DNA of 64,000 bases from Nitrospira moscoviensis. Lineage in GTDB: Bacteria; Nitrospirota; Nitrospiria; Nitrospirales; Nitrospiraceae. The translations under genes were made by a program, and so were the position numbers. Location of the stretch: the NCBI RefSeq assembly GCF_001273775.1, contig NZ_CP011801.1:2086001-2150000 (forward strand), given 5' to 3'. Within the stretch, counting starts at the first letter, position 1. Each line of letters begins with the position of its first letter. Below are positions 33,980-43,711 of this stretch, piece after piece. The notes under the pieces are model-generated. The model saw only the letters and a list, made by a program, of their open reading frames with translations, made no database searches and was not told where the DNA came from.

Positions 33980-35083
33980 TCAATCCAGCCAGTCCCGCTC
34001 GTTGAGCTTTCTCGGCAGGTATTTCTTCGTCAAATACTGGAAGTCTTTGTTGGCCAGGGCGTCCAGCTCGTACTTGAGCCCGCTCGTGAGCATGCGCTTG
34101 ATCTCCGCCTGCCAGGCCGGCTTTTGGAACCACTGGTAGTTCATCAGCTCTTTGGCGCGCGCAATGTCTTTCTCGTTCAATTTGATGCCGACGTTGCGCG
34201 GCAATTCGTAGCGCTCCGGGTCGGCGCTCGACAGACCCATGAACTTCGCCTTGGGGATCGCCATACGCTGGCTCTCGAAGGCCAGATTGATCGAGCCCTG
34301 TTTGACGACGGAATAGATGTAGTAGCCCCAGGGATCGTTGTCGACGAGCACATACACGGGCAGGCGGTATTCTTCGTGCAGGCGCCGCGCCAGGCGCCGG
34401 ACGCCGCGTGGCGGCTGGCCGTTGCCGGTCAACAGCACGCAGTTGTAGCGCCGCCAGAATTTGTCTTCCGACAGGCGGTTCCATTGGGTGCCCTTCTCGA
34501 CCAGCAGTACGAAGTCGGCCGTGCAGCGGCGGATCTCCAGATATTCCGGCTCGACGATCGACGGCACGGAGTAGCCGCCTTTTCCGAGCCGCGAGCAGTC
34601 CACCCGATCGCCGTCGTCGCCGAAGACGACCGGCCCGACGATGCTGCCGCTGTTCTCCGCGCGCACGTGCAGCTCTTCCCGCAGCGCCGCGAGCGACACT
34701 TCCAGGTCCTCGATCACCGGATCGGATTCGTCCTGTGTATCGAACGTGTTCTCGTGGGAATTCTTGATCGTATGTTTGGTGCGGTAATAGATTTCTCGAA
34801 GCGACGTGGTGAGCCCGGCCCGCTGCAGTTCCGACAGCGCGTCGGCCACCAGCACGGTTTGCATGAATTTCTTCGCCATGCCGACGTTGAAGAACGACCG
34901 GGCCTGCTTCTTGTGGCCCATTTCGATCAGGCCCTTCCGCTCGTTGAACGACACGTTCGACAGCGCGCGGATCGGGATGGAAAACGTCGGGTCCTTCGCC
35001 CGCTCGGCGGCCGCGATGACGACGTCGGCCAAGCCGACCAGTTTCTTCTCGACCGCCGTGGGCTTGTGGGTTTTCGTAGCCAT
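33980..35083 (-). CDS. top6A: DNA topoisomerase VI subunit A
   Basis: A 367-residue Spo11/Top6A protein. The winged-helix domain carries the catalytic Tyr motif LREIYYRTKHT (Tyr99/Tyr100), and the Toprim domain has LLVEKGTQW and LVDNDPWGYYIY for metal binding. It makes the double-strand cut and forms the 5'-phosphotyrosine link in a type IIB enzyme. It starts 5 bp after the end of top6B. Type IIB enzymes are mainly archaeal and plant, so this pair is noteworthy in a bacterium. Confidence 0.93.
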   Translation of the reverse strand: MATKTHKPTAVEKKLVGLADVVIAAAERAKDPTFSIPIRALSNVSFNERKGLIEMGHKKQARSFFNVGMAKKFMQTVLVADALSELQRAGLTTSLREIYYRTKHTIKNSHENTFDTQDESDPVIEDLEVSLAALREELHVRAENSGSIVGPVVFGDDGDRVDCSRLGKGGYSVPSIVEPEYLEIRRCTADFVLLVEKGTQWNRLSEDKFWRRYNCVLLTGNGQPPRGVRRLARRLHEEYRLPVYVLVDNDPWGYYIYSVVKQGSINLAFESQRMAIPKAKFMGLSSADPERYELPRNVGIKLNEKDIARAKELMNYQWFQKPAWQAEIKRMLTSGLKYELDALANKDFQYLTKKYLPRKLNERDWLD

Positions 35084-35088
35084 GGGAT

Positions 35089-37134
35089 TTATTTCTTTCC
35101 TCGGGGTCTGTGCGGTTTGTCTGGTTTATGTGGTTTGTTTCGTTTGTTTGGTTGGCCGAACAGCGCCATCTGGGCGGCCTTTTTCTGCAGCTGCTTGGCG
35201 CCCCTCTTTTCGGCCTTCCTCATCGGCTCTTCCTGGACCGGCTCGTCTTCCGGGGCAACGGCCGTGTTCGTCTCGGGTTCCACCTGTGACGCGACCGCCG
35301 CGTCCCCTTCGATGCCTTCCGCCGTCACGATGATCGAGTGCGGCAGGCCTTCGGGGCCGCCGCCCGCCCTGCCCAACGCTTCGTCGGTCTTCATTCCGCC
35401 GGTGCGCGAGGTGGCGATCTTTTGGAGCTGCTGTTTCAACTTCTCTTTCGGCAGCTTGCCGCCTTTGAGACGGCTGCAGGCTTCCACGACTTCTTCGATG
35501 TACAGCTCGAAAATATTGCGCCGCCGGTATTCGCCCGCCGCCCGTTCGCGCCGCCGCAAAAACAGCCCTAGGCGCCGGCCGCATTCGCGGAGCGCCAAGG
35601 TGATTTCTTTTTGGATCTCGTCGTAATCCGCGATCGCCTCTTTGGATTCGCTGGTGAACGGCACCCAGACCGACGCCATGTGGACGAAGATCACCATCGG
35701 GCCGGCCGGCAAGGCGCCCCGCGACTGGGCCACGCCGTAATTCTTCCACGTCGTGCTGAGGACGGCTTTGAACGTCGCGCAAGCCGACTGCTGGTAGAGC
35801 AGCGGCACCCGGTTTGCGTAGCGGATCACCCGCGCCAGCTCGGTGTGTTCGTCCTCGCCTTCTCCTTCGGCCTTCGGCACGGCCGGCTGTTGGGACTTGG
35901 CCTGATCTTCCGGCCGATTTCCGTAGGCCAATCCGGCTTCGATGACGAAGGGATTGCCGCGATAGACGGCCGGCGGCCGGCTCACGGCCGTGTAGAACTC
36001 CCCTTTGATCTGCTTGTACAGGCCGGACAAAATCGCCTTCTCGCCGATCGGCGACAGACAGTTCGTCGGCGGCGCCATGATCTTGGTCTGCTGGATCGTT
36101 TGGTACAAGGTTTCGGCGGCGGAGCCCTTGATGTCGCGCGGCTTCATCGCAGGAGAGACCTTCGCCGCCCTGCAGATCTCCTCGGCCAATTGGGACGACA
36201 CGCGGCAAAAGTCCGACGCGAGGAAGCCCGCCGCCGTCTGGCTCTTCGTGTCCTGCAGCATCTTGAGGAACATGCCGAACTCGATCCCGTACGGATGCGG
36301 CTTGATCTCGCGCGGGGCGGGCGGCAGCTCGTGATACGTCCGCGGATACTCTTTCGTCTCCCCTTCCGGGGTGTGATAGATCAGTTTGACGTGGGGATTG
36401 GCGATGGAGGTCTGCTCCAGCCAGTCGTCCACCGACGCCCGGCCCTTCTGATACTTCCCTTCGACCTCCAGCGTCACCTGCGTGCCCTGAGGCTGGTCCC
36501 ACTCGATCTGCTTGTTCTCATGGACGAGCGGCTCGTTCTTTTTCGTGTCGATCTGTACTTCGAAGAAATGCGCCGCGGCGCGCGGCCCCGTGCGCGAGAT
36601 GATCTTCACCGGCTTGCCGGTCGTGAGCTGGCCGTACATGCCGGCGGCCGAGATGCCGATGCCCTGCTGGCCGCGGCTCATCCGGAGGCGGTGAAACTTC
36701 GAGCCGTAGAGCAGCTTGGCGAAAATGCGCGGAATATGCTGGCGCACGATGCCCGGTCCGTTGTCGGTCACGGTGATGCGGAAGCGCGTCGCCTGGCTGG
36801 CCGGCGGCGGCGGGCCGTTCGTGGGCACGACTTCGAGGCGCACCGTCACGTCGGGAAGAATGCCCGCTTCTTCACTGGCGTCCAGCGCGTTGTCCACCGC
36901 TTCCTTCACACAGGTGAGCAGCGCTTTGCGCGGATTGTCGAAGCCGAGCAGATGGCGGTTCTTCGTGAAGAACTCGGAGACGGAAATTTCGCGCTGCCGC
37001 GCGCCCATCTCCACGGCCGTCACCAGCTGCGCCGGCTTGGCGGGCTTCTTCGATGCGGCGTCTGTGGCTGGTGCGGCGGATGTCGGGGCAGCGGCGGACT
37101 TGGATGGCGGTGCGGCGGACGTCTTCTTACTCAT
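35089..37134 (-). CDS. top6B: DNA topoisomerase VI subunit B
   Basis: A 681-residue GHKL ATPase: N box KEAVDNALDA (77-86), G1 DNGPGI (124-129), G2 RGQQGIGISAAGMYG (154-168), followed by the H2TH and transducer regions (about 240-520) that bind subunit A. The N-terminus has about 35 extra Ala/Ser/Pro-rich residues, and the C-terminus ends in a basic tail of KPHKPDKP repeats. AGAGG precedes the ATG at 37134. The subunit order B-A within 5 bp indicates one transcript. Confidence 0.93.
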   Translation of the reverse strand: MSKKTSAAPPSKSAAAPTSAAPATDAASKKPAKPAQLVTAVEMGARQREISVSEFFTKNRHLLGFDNPRKALLTCVKEAVDNALDASEEAGILPDVTVRLEVVPTNGPPPPASQATRFRITVTDNGPGIVRQHIPRIFAKLLYGSKFHRLRMSRGQQGIGISAAGMYGQLTTGKPVKIISRTGPRAAAHFFEVQIDTKKNEPLVHENKQIEWDQPQGTQVTLEVEGKYQKGRASVDDWLEQTSIANPHVKLIYHTPEGETKEYPRTYHELPPAPREIKPHPYGIEFGMFLKMLQDTKSQTAAGFLASDFCRVSSQLAEEICRAAKVSPAMKPRDIKGSAAETLYQTIQQTKIMAPPTNCLSPIGEKAILSGLYKQIKGEFYTAVSRPPAVYRGNPFVIEAGLAYGNRPEDQAKSQQPAVPKAEGEGEDEHTELARVIRYANRVPLLYQQSACATFKAVLSTTWKNYGVAQSRGALPAGPMVIFVHMASVWVPFTSESKEAIADYDEIQKEITLALRECGRRLGLFLRRRERAAGEYRRRNIFELYIEEVVEACSRLKGGKLPKEKLKQQLQKIATSRTGGMKTDEALGRAGGGPEGLPHSIIVTAEGIEGDAAVASQVEPETNTAVAPEDEPVQEEPMRKAEKRGAKQLQKKAAQMALFGQPNKRNKPHKPDKPHRPRGKK

Positions 37135-37548
37135 TCAACCTCTCAGTATGGTCCAGTGGACGGAACGGTCCTCGATAATGCGGCGGCATTCTACAGCGGT
37201 TGCAGGCCGGAAAAAACCCTTTTTCACGGAGAGCCGGATGAAGGGGATTCGGCGGAATGGATAGGCTGTAGAGAGACCGCAACCGTCGGCCTATTTCATC
37301 AGCCTGATTTAAGTGGGAGGAGCACGCACCTACCGAGGATCAGCAGGTACGGCGGAAATCTCGGGAGGACTTTAGGCTTCCCAGTCCAAGCTGGGCTTGC
37401 ACACCATCCTGCGCACTCGATTCCCTATTGAACCATATTCCCTCGGGGCGTTAACTCCCCCCACAGCGACACCTTATGCCCGCTGATGGCCTCAGTCAAG
37501 AGAACGACACGCGGATTTTTAGAATTTAATTTTCCGCGCATTGAATGT

Positions 37549-37630
37549 TGAAGTTCGAACGTTCGAGGTTCGAAGTTGTATCCCAGAGAGATCCGTGCCT
37601 TCAACTGCGAACGCCGAACTTCGAACTTCT
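37549..37630. repeat. Hairpin of TTCGAA-like words
   Basis: AAGTTCGAACGTTCGAGG and TTCGAAGTTG on the left are matched by CAACTGCGAACGCCG and AACTTCGAACTTC on the right, forming an imperfect stem about 28 bp long around a 25 nt loop. Both arms are made of repeats of one short word. Confidence 0.6.
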
Positions 37631-37926
37631 TACGTCTCCGGCATGGAATCGCTCAGTCCCCATCTTCTGTGGATAAGTCTGTGCACAAGATCCTGGGCGC
37701 GTGCGGGAGACGCCGATGTGCGCGGCGCAAAGAACAAAGTGCCTATTTTTTAGGCATTGGTAGAGTCACGAGCGGCCCCCCATATGTTGCGGTGTCCATC
37801 AGGGACGATGCCTTTTTTGTACATTAGCGGGGGCCCGTGCCTTGACATGTGTGAAACGCCGCTGCTGACGCGTGACTCCGCGGCCCGACTGCGTGAACTA
37901 TCCACAGCCGCAAGGAGTTTTGGAGG

Positions 37927-37983
37927 ATGCGCGCCGAAAAACCAGGCCTGGACAGGAGTTCGTCGGGGACACCGGCGCAGTGA
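37927..37983 (+). CDS. Possible 18-residue peptide
   Basis: The ATG at 37927 is preceded by AAGGAG (9 nt away) and GGAGG. The frame gives MRAEKPGLDRSSSGTPAQ. It ends in a GTGA overlap with the next small frame. Evidence is limited to the SD-like context and the coupled overlap. Confidence 0.25.
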   Translation: MRAEKPGLDRSSSGTPAQ

Positions 37984-38059
37984 AAACCTGTCAACGGCCG
38001 AAGGAGGAAATGAGCGGAAAGAAAATGGCTCCGGCCGCTTCACCACCCGGACCTATCCG

Positions 38060-38072
<13 letters not shown>
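37980..38072 (+). CDS. Possible 30-residue peptide overlapping the previous
   Basis: The frame starts at GTG 37980 (GTGA overlap with the upstream stop) or at ATG 38010 behind GAAGGAGG. It encodes a basic N-terminus and a PAASPPGPIRYHA tail. It overlaps the end of the convergent aldo/keto reductase gene by 13 bp. Low confidence. Confidence 0.22.
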
Positions 38073-39028
<956 letters not shown>

Positions 39029-39035
39029 GGCCGGC

Positions 39036-39440
39036 TTAATACCCGCGGCCCGTGCTGCCCCCTCGCCCCATCCGATCGAGCGGAAGGGCCTCATACCGCT
39101 GTTTGAGATCCGGATGCTCGTTGAGATAGCGCTTGACGGCTGCCTCATCGGCGAAGACCTCGGGGCTGCGCTTGCGATAGTCCTCGACCGTAAGATCGTA
39201 CTTGGACAAGACTGTGGAGAGCTTCGCGTTGATATCTTTGCCCATTTCCCGCATCTGCTCTGGCGAGGGTCGCTGGCCTTCGCCGAAGCGCTCGCCGCCT
39301 TTGAAGTAATTCGTCATCATCTCGCCAATGTCAATGCGCGCCTTGACGAACTTCTCGACATCGGCCGGATCGGCGGCAGAGGCGCCGGCGGCGAGCAACA
39401 AGGCGGCGAGCAACACTGCGAATCGACATGCGTGCTTCAT
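39036..39440 (-). CDS. Small secreted helical protein
   Basis: A 134-residue protein with a signal peptide (MKHACRFAVLLAALLLAAGASA). The mature part is helical and charged (ADVEKFVKARIDIGEMM, DYRKRSPEVFADEAAVKRYLNEHPDLKQRYEAL), ending in a Gly/Arg-rich tail. Function unknown. It is upstream of, and co-directional with, the aldo/keto reductase. Confidence 0.7.
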   Translation of the reverse strand: MKHACRFAVLLAALLLAAGASAADPADVEKFVKARIDIGEMMTNYFKGGERFGEGQRPSPEQMREMGKDINAKLSTVLSKYDLTVEDYRKRSPEVFADEAAVKRYLNEHPDLKQRYEALPLDRMGRGGSTGRGY

Positions 39441-39512
39441 GGCGTTCCTTTCCTCTTGGCGCGAATACAACCTGTCCGCATCATAGCATTCGTCGTCGAA
39501 CCGTGTCAGGCG

Positions 39513-39878
39513 TCATCGCCGGCCGGCGAGATTGATCCACCGGTATGTCCGGCGGGCGCGTTTGCGCAACACGGCCAGCAGCACCGTAGACCAGATCGCG
39601 GTGACGACGATCACGCGATCGCCGATCGGAATGGGGGTGAGGCTGCCGATGGAGACGAATCCGCGCAGCATGGCGAGCACACTCACGATGACGGCGAGCG
39701 CCGTCACGGGCACGACGTCCTCTTCCGCCGACCAGAGGGCGATCCAGACCACGGGGATGACGTAGAGCCCGTACCACGGAAGAGTTCGGGCCGGCATGAG
39801 AAAGTCCAGCAGCGTGACGCCGAGCGCGCAAGCGAATGTCACGACACCGATCCATATGCTCGTCTTGGGCTCCTTCAC
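39513..39878 (-). CDS. Small membrane protein
   Basis: A 121-residue protein with three to four membrane segments (WIGVVTFACALGVTLLDFL, WYGLYVIPVVWIALWS, VVPVTALAVIVSVLAML, VIVVTAIWSTVLLAVL) and a basic tail. It resembles the isolated N-terminal membrane domain of some sensor proteins, with no signalling domain attached. The GTG at 39878 is chosen; an upstream ATG would read through an inverted-repeat element. Confidence 0.55.
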   Translation of the reverse strand: MKEPKTSIWIGVVTFACALGVTLLDFLMPARTLPWYGLYVIPVVWIALWSAEEDVVPVTALAVIVSVLAMLRGFVSIGSLTPIPIGDRVIVVTAIWSTVLLAVLRKRARRTYRWINLAGRR

Positions 39879-39954
39879 GTGCCGTGTCTCTGCTAAGGGT
39901 AAGTTCCAGCTTATCCGGTGGGAGGACACAGTACAACACTCCGGTATCTCTGAC

Positions 39955-40014
39955 AGGTCAGGAACCATTGTGCGCAGCGCCCTTCGGGTCGTTCCGACAA
40001 ATGGTTCCTGACCT
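39955..40014. repeat. Inverted repeat with 15 bp perfect arms
   Basis: AGGTCAGGAACCATT (39955-39969) and AATGGTTCCTGACCT (40000-40014) are exact reverse complements around a 30 nt loop that carries a small CCCTTCGGG hairpin. It sits upstream of the small membrane gene and outside coding sequence. Confidence 0.7.
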
Positions 40015-40143
40015 CTGTGCGACCGGGGAACGTCGTCAACGGGGGGATGAATCATGAAACCGGTGGGCGACCGCAAACCGGCGTACCATCACGCATGGAG
40101 AGGAGATGGTGAGCGGCGCGCCGTCCGCGCCGAATGAAAGACC

Positions 40144-40659
40144 TCAGGCGGCCGCTTCCCGCGCCACGGCGAGGTCGGTCGCCCCCGCCGCCTCCAGGAT
40201 GTCCTTGGCACGTTCGATGTCCGTCTCGTCCTTGCAATGGACGGACACCAGGATGCCGCCCTGTTCCAAATGACCCTCGTACCGCTTGGCCTCGTATTCC
40301 GGAATCCCCAAGCCGATCAAACCGCCAGCCAGCCCGCCGACGCTGGCGCCGATGCCGATGCCGCTCAACGTGGCCAGCAGCGGACCCGCCGCGACCAGAA
40401 TGCCGAGCCCCGGCACGGCCAGGGTACCGATGCCCGCCAACAGCCCCACGAGGCCGCCGAGCACGCCGCCGGCGCTCGCGCCCGTCGCGGTCCCTTCCAG
40501 CGCCTTCGTCTGTTTGTCGATCGAGAGCCCCTCGCCGCCCTGGTTTTGCGGAGCCAGAATCGACACGTCGCTGCTGTGAAAGCCGGCGGCGTGCAACCGT
40601 TCGATGATGGCGGCCGCCTCCGCCTGGGTCCGCGCGATGCCGAACAGGGCCTTGGCCAT
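40144..40659 (-). CDS. YflT/GsiB-like general stress protein
   Basis: A 171-residue protein. The N-terminus has an ACT-like strand/helix region (MAKALFGIARTQAEAAAIIERLHAAGFHSSDVSIL), followed by a Gly/Ala-rich hydrophobic hairpin (GGVLGGLVGLLAGIGTLAVPGLGILVAAGPLLATL) and a C-terminal strand region (GGILVSVHCKDETD). This is the layout of the general stress (YflT/17M-type) proteins found beside other membrane-stress genes. ATG 40659 fits the family start. Confidence 0.7.
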   Translation of the reverse strand: MAKALFGIARTQAEAAAIIERLHAAGFHSSDVSILAPQNQGGEGLSIDKQTKALEGTATGASAGGVLGGLVGLLAGIGTLAVPGLGILVAAGPLLATLSGIGIGASVGGLAGGLIGLGIPEYEAKRYEGHLEQGGILVSVHCKDETDIERAKDILEAAGATDLAVAREAAA

Positions 40660-40708
40660 GGGACGTTCTCCTTCCGTTCCTTGCCGGTCCATTTGCCGCT
40701 CTTCGCCG

Positions 40709-41323
40709 CTACTCGGCGGGGACCAATCGGTCTTCGATCGGTTTGGTCGTCAGCCGCGCGGCGATGTTGCGGATGCGCTCGGCTTCCGAGCGGTTGGCCA
40801 CGCGGCCCCGCAGCACGACTTGGTCGCCATCCGTGACGATCATCACGTTCTTGGCGCGGAACGACAATTGATCGTCGCCCACGAGCGCCTGCCTGATGCG
40901 GGCGGTGGTGTTCACATCGTCCGTCGATTCCGATTGATGCAAGGCCGTGACGCGGTCCGGCGGCGGCTCGGCGGCCGTAGGCTTCTCCGCAGCCGGCTCG
41001 TCCCGGCTCGAGCGATCTTCAGCCGGCGGCTTCTCCTCCTGAGGCGCAGCCTGTTCTTGTGCGGATGGAACGGCCTGCGCCTTCGCTTGGCCGGTTTCAC
41101 GCCGATCCGGGTCGATTCGTTTCTTCGGCGAGGGCGATCGTTCCGGTTCTCGATCGGGCGGCGGCTGAGGAGGGAGCGGTGCTGTCTGCGCGGGTTGTGG
41201 AGGCTCCTGCTGTCTCTCCATCGTATGCCGATCTGCGGACGCCGTCTCCTGGGCTTGCCGGCCGGCACAGCTCTCCACCGATAGGAGGAGACCGAAGAAA
41301 AAGAGCGTGACGATGACTCTCAT
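40709..41323 (-). CDS. BON-domain lipoprotein
   Basis: A 204-residue lipoprotein: signal with lipobox (LLLSVESCAG), a Pro/Glu/Arg-rich unstructured linker of about 110 residues, and a C-terminal BON domain (ARIRQALVGDDQLSFRAKNV ... VVLRGRVANRSEAERIRNIA). BON domains bind phospholipids and are found in envelope-stress proteins such as OsmY and DolP. ATG 41323 was chosen because it begins the signal peptide. Confidence 0.8.
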   Translation of the reverse strand: MRVIVTLFFFGLLLSVESCAGRQAQETASADRHTMERQQEPPQPAQTAPLPPQPPPDREPERSPSPKKRIDPDRRETGQAKAQAVPSAQEQAAPQEEKPPAEDRSSRDEPAAEKPTAAEPPPDRVTALHQSESTDDVNTTARIRQALVGDDQLSFRAKNVMIVTDGDQVVLRGRVANRSEAERIRNIAARLTTKPIEDRLVPAE

Positions 41324-41426
41324 GCGCCCCATGGTGCCTTGCGGCACGATGTCCGTCTACTATCGGATTCCCTGGGACGGCAATCTGCTGGAACTGAAGG
41401 AGAGGAAAACGGAAGGCAAGATCCTG

Positions 41427-41639
41427 TCAGCCGCGCCGCTGGGACAACCGGCAGAGCGCTCCGGCCATGGTAAAGCCTCCGACGAAGGCAAGGCCCAGGA
41501 TCACGGCGGCCAGGCCGCGGATATGTTTCTCTTGCGAGCGGACATGGCGCTCGGCCTGTGCGCCGAGGGCCGCTTCTCCGCCGATCCAGCCCTGAGACTC
41601 GTCGTGAATCGGCATGTGTGGGGTGGTTCCGGTCGTCAT
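41427..41639 (-). CDS. Small single-span membrane protein
   Basis: A 70-residue protein with a polar N-terminus and one hydrophobic helix (LAAVILGLAFVGGFTMAGALC). AGGAG is 5 nt before the ATG, which overlaps the stop of the PilZ gene (ATGA), so it is coupled to it. Function unknown. Confidence 0.65.
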   Translation of the reverse strand: MTTGTTPHMPIHDESQGWIGGEAALGAQAERHVRSQEKHIRGLAAVILGLAFVGGFTMAGALCRLSQRRG

Positions 41640-41965
41640 GATTCTCCTGCTTCGTCAAGGGCGATACATTCGTCGATCAGCTGCTCCAATTCGTCCAACT
41701 GCTGCTGGCGGATCTCCAAGAATCGGACGCCGAACGTCTGGTCGTGAATCCACTGCACCTGCGCCTGTTCGATCAAGATGGGCTCCTGCAGATCGGGCAC
41801 GATCAGCTTGACGATGATGTACTTGCCCGGCTGCACGACGAGATCGCTCTCGATCCGCGCCCCGCCCAACGACAGATCGACCGTCTCCCCTTCCACCTCA
41901 TGCGCATTGGCGCGCAGCAGACTTTTCACTTGCGCCGGAACCCGCCGATGCTGCCGTCGCTCCAT
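41636..41965 (-). CDS. PilZ-domain c-di-GMP receptor
   Basis: A 109-residue protein with the PilZ signatures RRQHRR (RxxxR) near the N-terminus and DLSLGGARI (D/NxSxxG), which bind cyclic di-GMP. It links a c-di-GMP signal to a partner that cannot be read from the sequence; the coupled small membrane protein is a candidate. ATG 41965 starts directly at the RxxxR motif. Confidence 0.88.
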   Translation of the reverse strand: MERRQHRRVPAQVKSLLRANAHEVEGETVDLSLGGARIESDLVVQPGKYIIVKLIVPDLQEPILIEQAQVQWIHDQTFGVRFLEIRQQQLDELEQLIDECIALDEAGES

Positions 41966-42034
41966 CGGGTCTAGAATACCTCGTTCGGCCGTGAAAAGCA
42001 CGCGCGCCGGCCGCATCTCCGCCAGGCTCGTCGC

Positions 42035-42063
42035 TTGCAAGCCATCTGCCTTTTCGTTATGGT
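42035..42063 (+). promoter_or_regulatory. lnt promoter, predicted near-leaderless start
   Basis: TTGCAA (42035-42040), 17 bp, TATGGT (42058-42063). The -10 ends 9 nt before the lnt ATG at 42073, so the leader is at most 2-3 nt, and no SD is visible. The pattern is close to that of the lgt promoter (TTGCAT-17-TATGAT). Confidence 0.6.
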
Positions 42064-42072
42064 TACTGCGCG

Positions 42073-43686
42073 ATGGATCGAGCTCGTGCGCGCCAGATAC
42101 TGTTCGCCTGCGCGAGCGGCCTGCTTCTGCCCTTCTGCTTTCCCAAGTTCGATTTCGGCGCGCTGGCCTGGGTGGCGCTGGTTCCGCTCCATCTGACTCT
42201 GGACCACATCCCGAAACGCCGGGCCTTTTGGCTCGGCTGGCTGACCGGCACGATCGGCTTTACCGGCATCATGGCCTGGGTGGTCACCGCCATGACGACC
42301 TATGGGAAAGTCCCGCTGCCGATCAGCTACGCGATCCTGCTGCTGCTCACGGCTTATTTGGGCGTGTACGTCGGGCTCTACAGTCTGAGCGTGGTCTGGC
42401 TCCGTGACTTGATCCCCCGCTACGGCATCTTGCTGGCGCCCTGCTTTTGGGTCAGCCTGGAGCTGCTGCGGACCTATTTCCTGTCGGGCCTCCCCTGGTG
42501 CCTCCTCGGATATTCACAGTATCGCCGGATCGAGATCATCCAAATCGCGGACCATTTCGGCGTGTACGGCGTATCGTTTCTCATCGTGCTGGTGAACCTG
42601 GCGCTGGCGGAGCTGATTTCATGGATGATGCCGTTTTTCCGCGGCTTCCGCCCGGCCCGGCTGCCCTGGGAATTGGCGACGACGGCGGTTCTCTTGGTGA
42701 CGCTCTCCTGGCACTACGGCTCCTGGGTGACGTCCGAAGCGCCGTTTTCGGACATCCCCCGCTCGACGATCACGGTGGGCGTGGTCCAGCCCAATATCGA
42801 TCAGGCGGTGAAGTGGGATCTGGCCTTTCGCGACGAAACGATGGCGCGCTTCGATCGCCTGACCGATCAACTGGGAAGCGGGATGGATCTCGTCGTCTGG
42901 CCGGAGGCGGCCACGCCCTTCGTGCTCGAACGGGAGAGGGACTATCAGCTCCAGCTCGCGGCCTGGGCGGCTCGGGCCCAGGCGCCGATTCTGCTCGGCA
43001 GCCCGGCACTGCGCTTTTATTCGGACCGCCGGCCCTATCTGCTGAACAGCGCCTATCTCCTGACGCCGGAGGGGCAGGTGCTGGGACGCTATGACAAGCA
43101 TCATCTCGTGCCCTTCGGCGAATACATTCCGCTCAAGTCTTCCGTGCTCTTTTTTTTGGACAAGCTTGTCGAGGGCATCGGCGATTTCGAGGCGGGCCCC
43201 GGCTCGACGGTGCTCTCGTTCGCGCCAAAGTCGGCCGACGGCCCTGCCCGCCCGGTCAAATTCGGCGTGGCGATCTGTTACGAGGTGATCTTTCCGGATT
43301 TGGTGCGCCGGTTCGCGACCAACGGCGCGGAATTTCTCGTCACGATCACGAACGACGGCTGGTTCGGCAACTCGTCGGCACCGGCGCAGCATTTCGCCAT
43401 GGTGGTCCTGCGTTCGGTCGAAAACCACCTGGCCTTCGCCCGATCGGCGAACACCGGCATTTCCGGCTTCATCGATCCCTTCGGTCGCATTCTGGACTCC
43501 TCCGCGCTCTTTACCGAAGCGGCGCTCCAGGCCCGTCTCACCGCCTGGCAGCCGCACACCTTTTATACCCGCCACGGGGATGTGTTTGCCTATGGCTGTG
43601 TGTTAATCTGCGCGCTGTTGTGCCTGTTTGGATTGTTCCGCACCAAGGAACCGGCCCACGGGACAACCGCCATTACCCCCGCGTAA
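42073..43686 (+). CDS. lnt: Apolipoprotein N-acyltransferase
   Basis: A 537-residue protein with about six to seven N-terminal membrane helices and a periplasmic nitrilase domain. The catalytic triad is visible: Glu in [10 protein letters not shown] (about 278), Lys in [12 protein letters not shown] (about 342) and Cys in [13 protein letters not shown] (about 402). It acylates the N-terminal Cys of mature lipoproteins, the last maturation step after Lgt and signal peptidase II. Confidence 0.97.
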   Translation: MDRARARQILFACASGLLLPFCFPKFDFGALAWVALVPLHLTLDHIPKRRAFWLGWLTGTIGFTGIMAWVVTAMTTYGKVPLPISYAILLLLTAYLGVYVGLYSLSVVWLRDLIPRYGILLAPCFWVSLELLRTYFLSGLPWCLLGYSQYRRIEIIQIADHFGVYGVSFLIVLVNLALAELISWMMPFFRGFRPARLPWELATTAVLLVTLSWHYGSWVTSEAPFSDIPRSTITVGVVQPNIDQAVKWDLAFRDETMARFDRLTDQLGSGMDLVVWPEAATPFVLERERDYQLQLAAWAARAQAPILLGSPALRFYSDRRPYLLNSAYLLTPEGQVLGRYDKHHLVPFGEYIPLKSSVLFFLDKLVEGIGDFEAGPGSTVLSFAPKSADGPARPVKFGVAICYEVIFPDLVRRFATNGAEFLVTITNDGWFGNSSAPAQHFAMVVLRSVENHLAFARSANTGISGFIDPFGRILDSSALFTEAALQARLTAWQPHTFYTRHGDVFAYGCVLICALLCLFGLFRTKEPAHGTTAITPA

Positions 43687-43711
43687 GCGAGACGAGAGGA
43701 AGGATTGCCGT

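Larger units (their letters stand above)
37135..38059. other. Largest intergenic gap (925 bp), with DnaA-box-like sites
   Basis: No conventional gene is visible on either strand. The stretch contains an AT-rich block (about 37514-37545), a word-repeat hairpin (37549-37630), one exact DnaA-box match (TGTGGATAA, 37668-37676), one near match (CTATCCACA, 37898-37906), TGTGCACAA (37680-37688), and two tiny overlapping ORFs at its right end. I saw nothing that reads as an RNase P RNA or tmRNA. Confidence 0.5.

Noticed and set aside
35098..35156. CRISPR-like repeat
   Set aside because: Words are short, degenerate and without spacers of constant length; no cas genes are present.
37228..37245. GAGAGCCGGATGA, like the end of a group II intron maturase region
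   Set aside because: The rest of the intron domain V/VI signature and any reverse transcriptase are absent.
37135..38059. RNase P RNA, tmRNA or 6S RNA in the large gap
   Set aside because: I could not find the conserved core sequences of rnpB or ssrA on either strand; a covariance search would be decisive.
41046..41056. GCAGCCTGTTC as a second copy of the 6484 element
   Set aside because: It lies in the coding sequence of the BON gene without the rest of the element.
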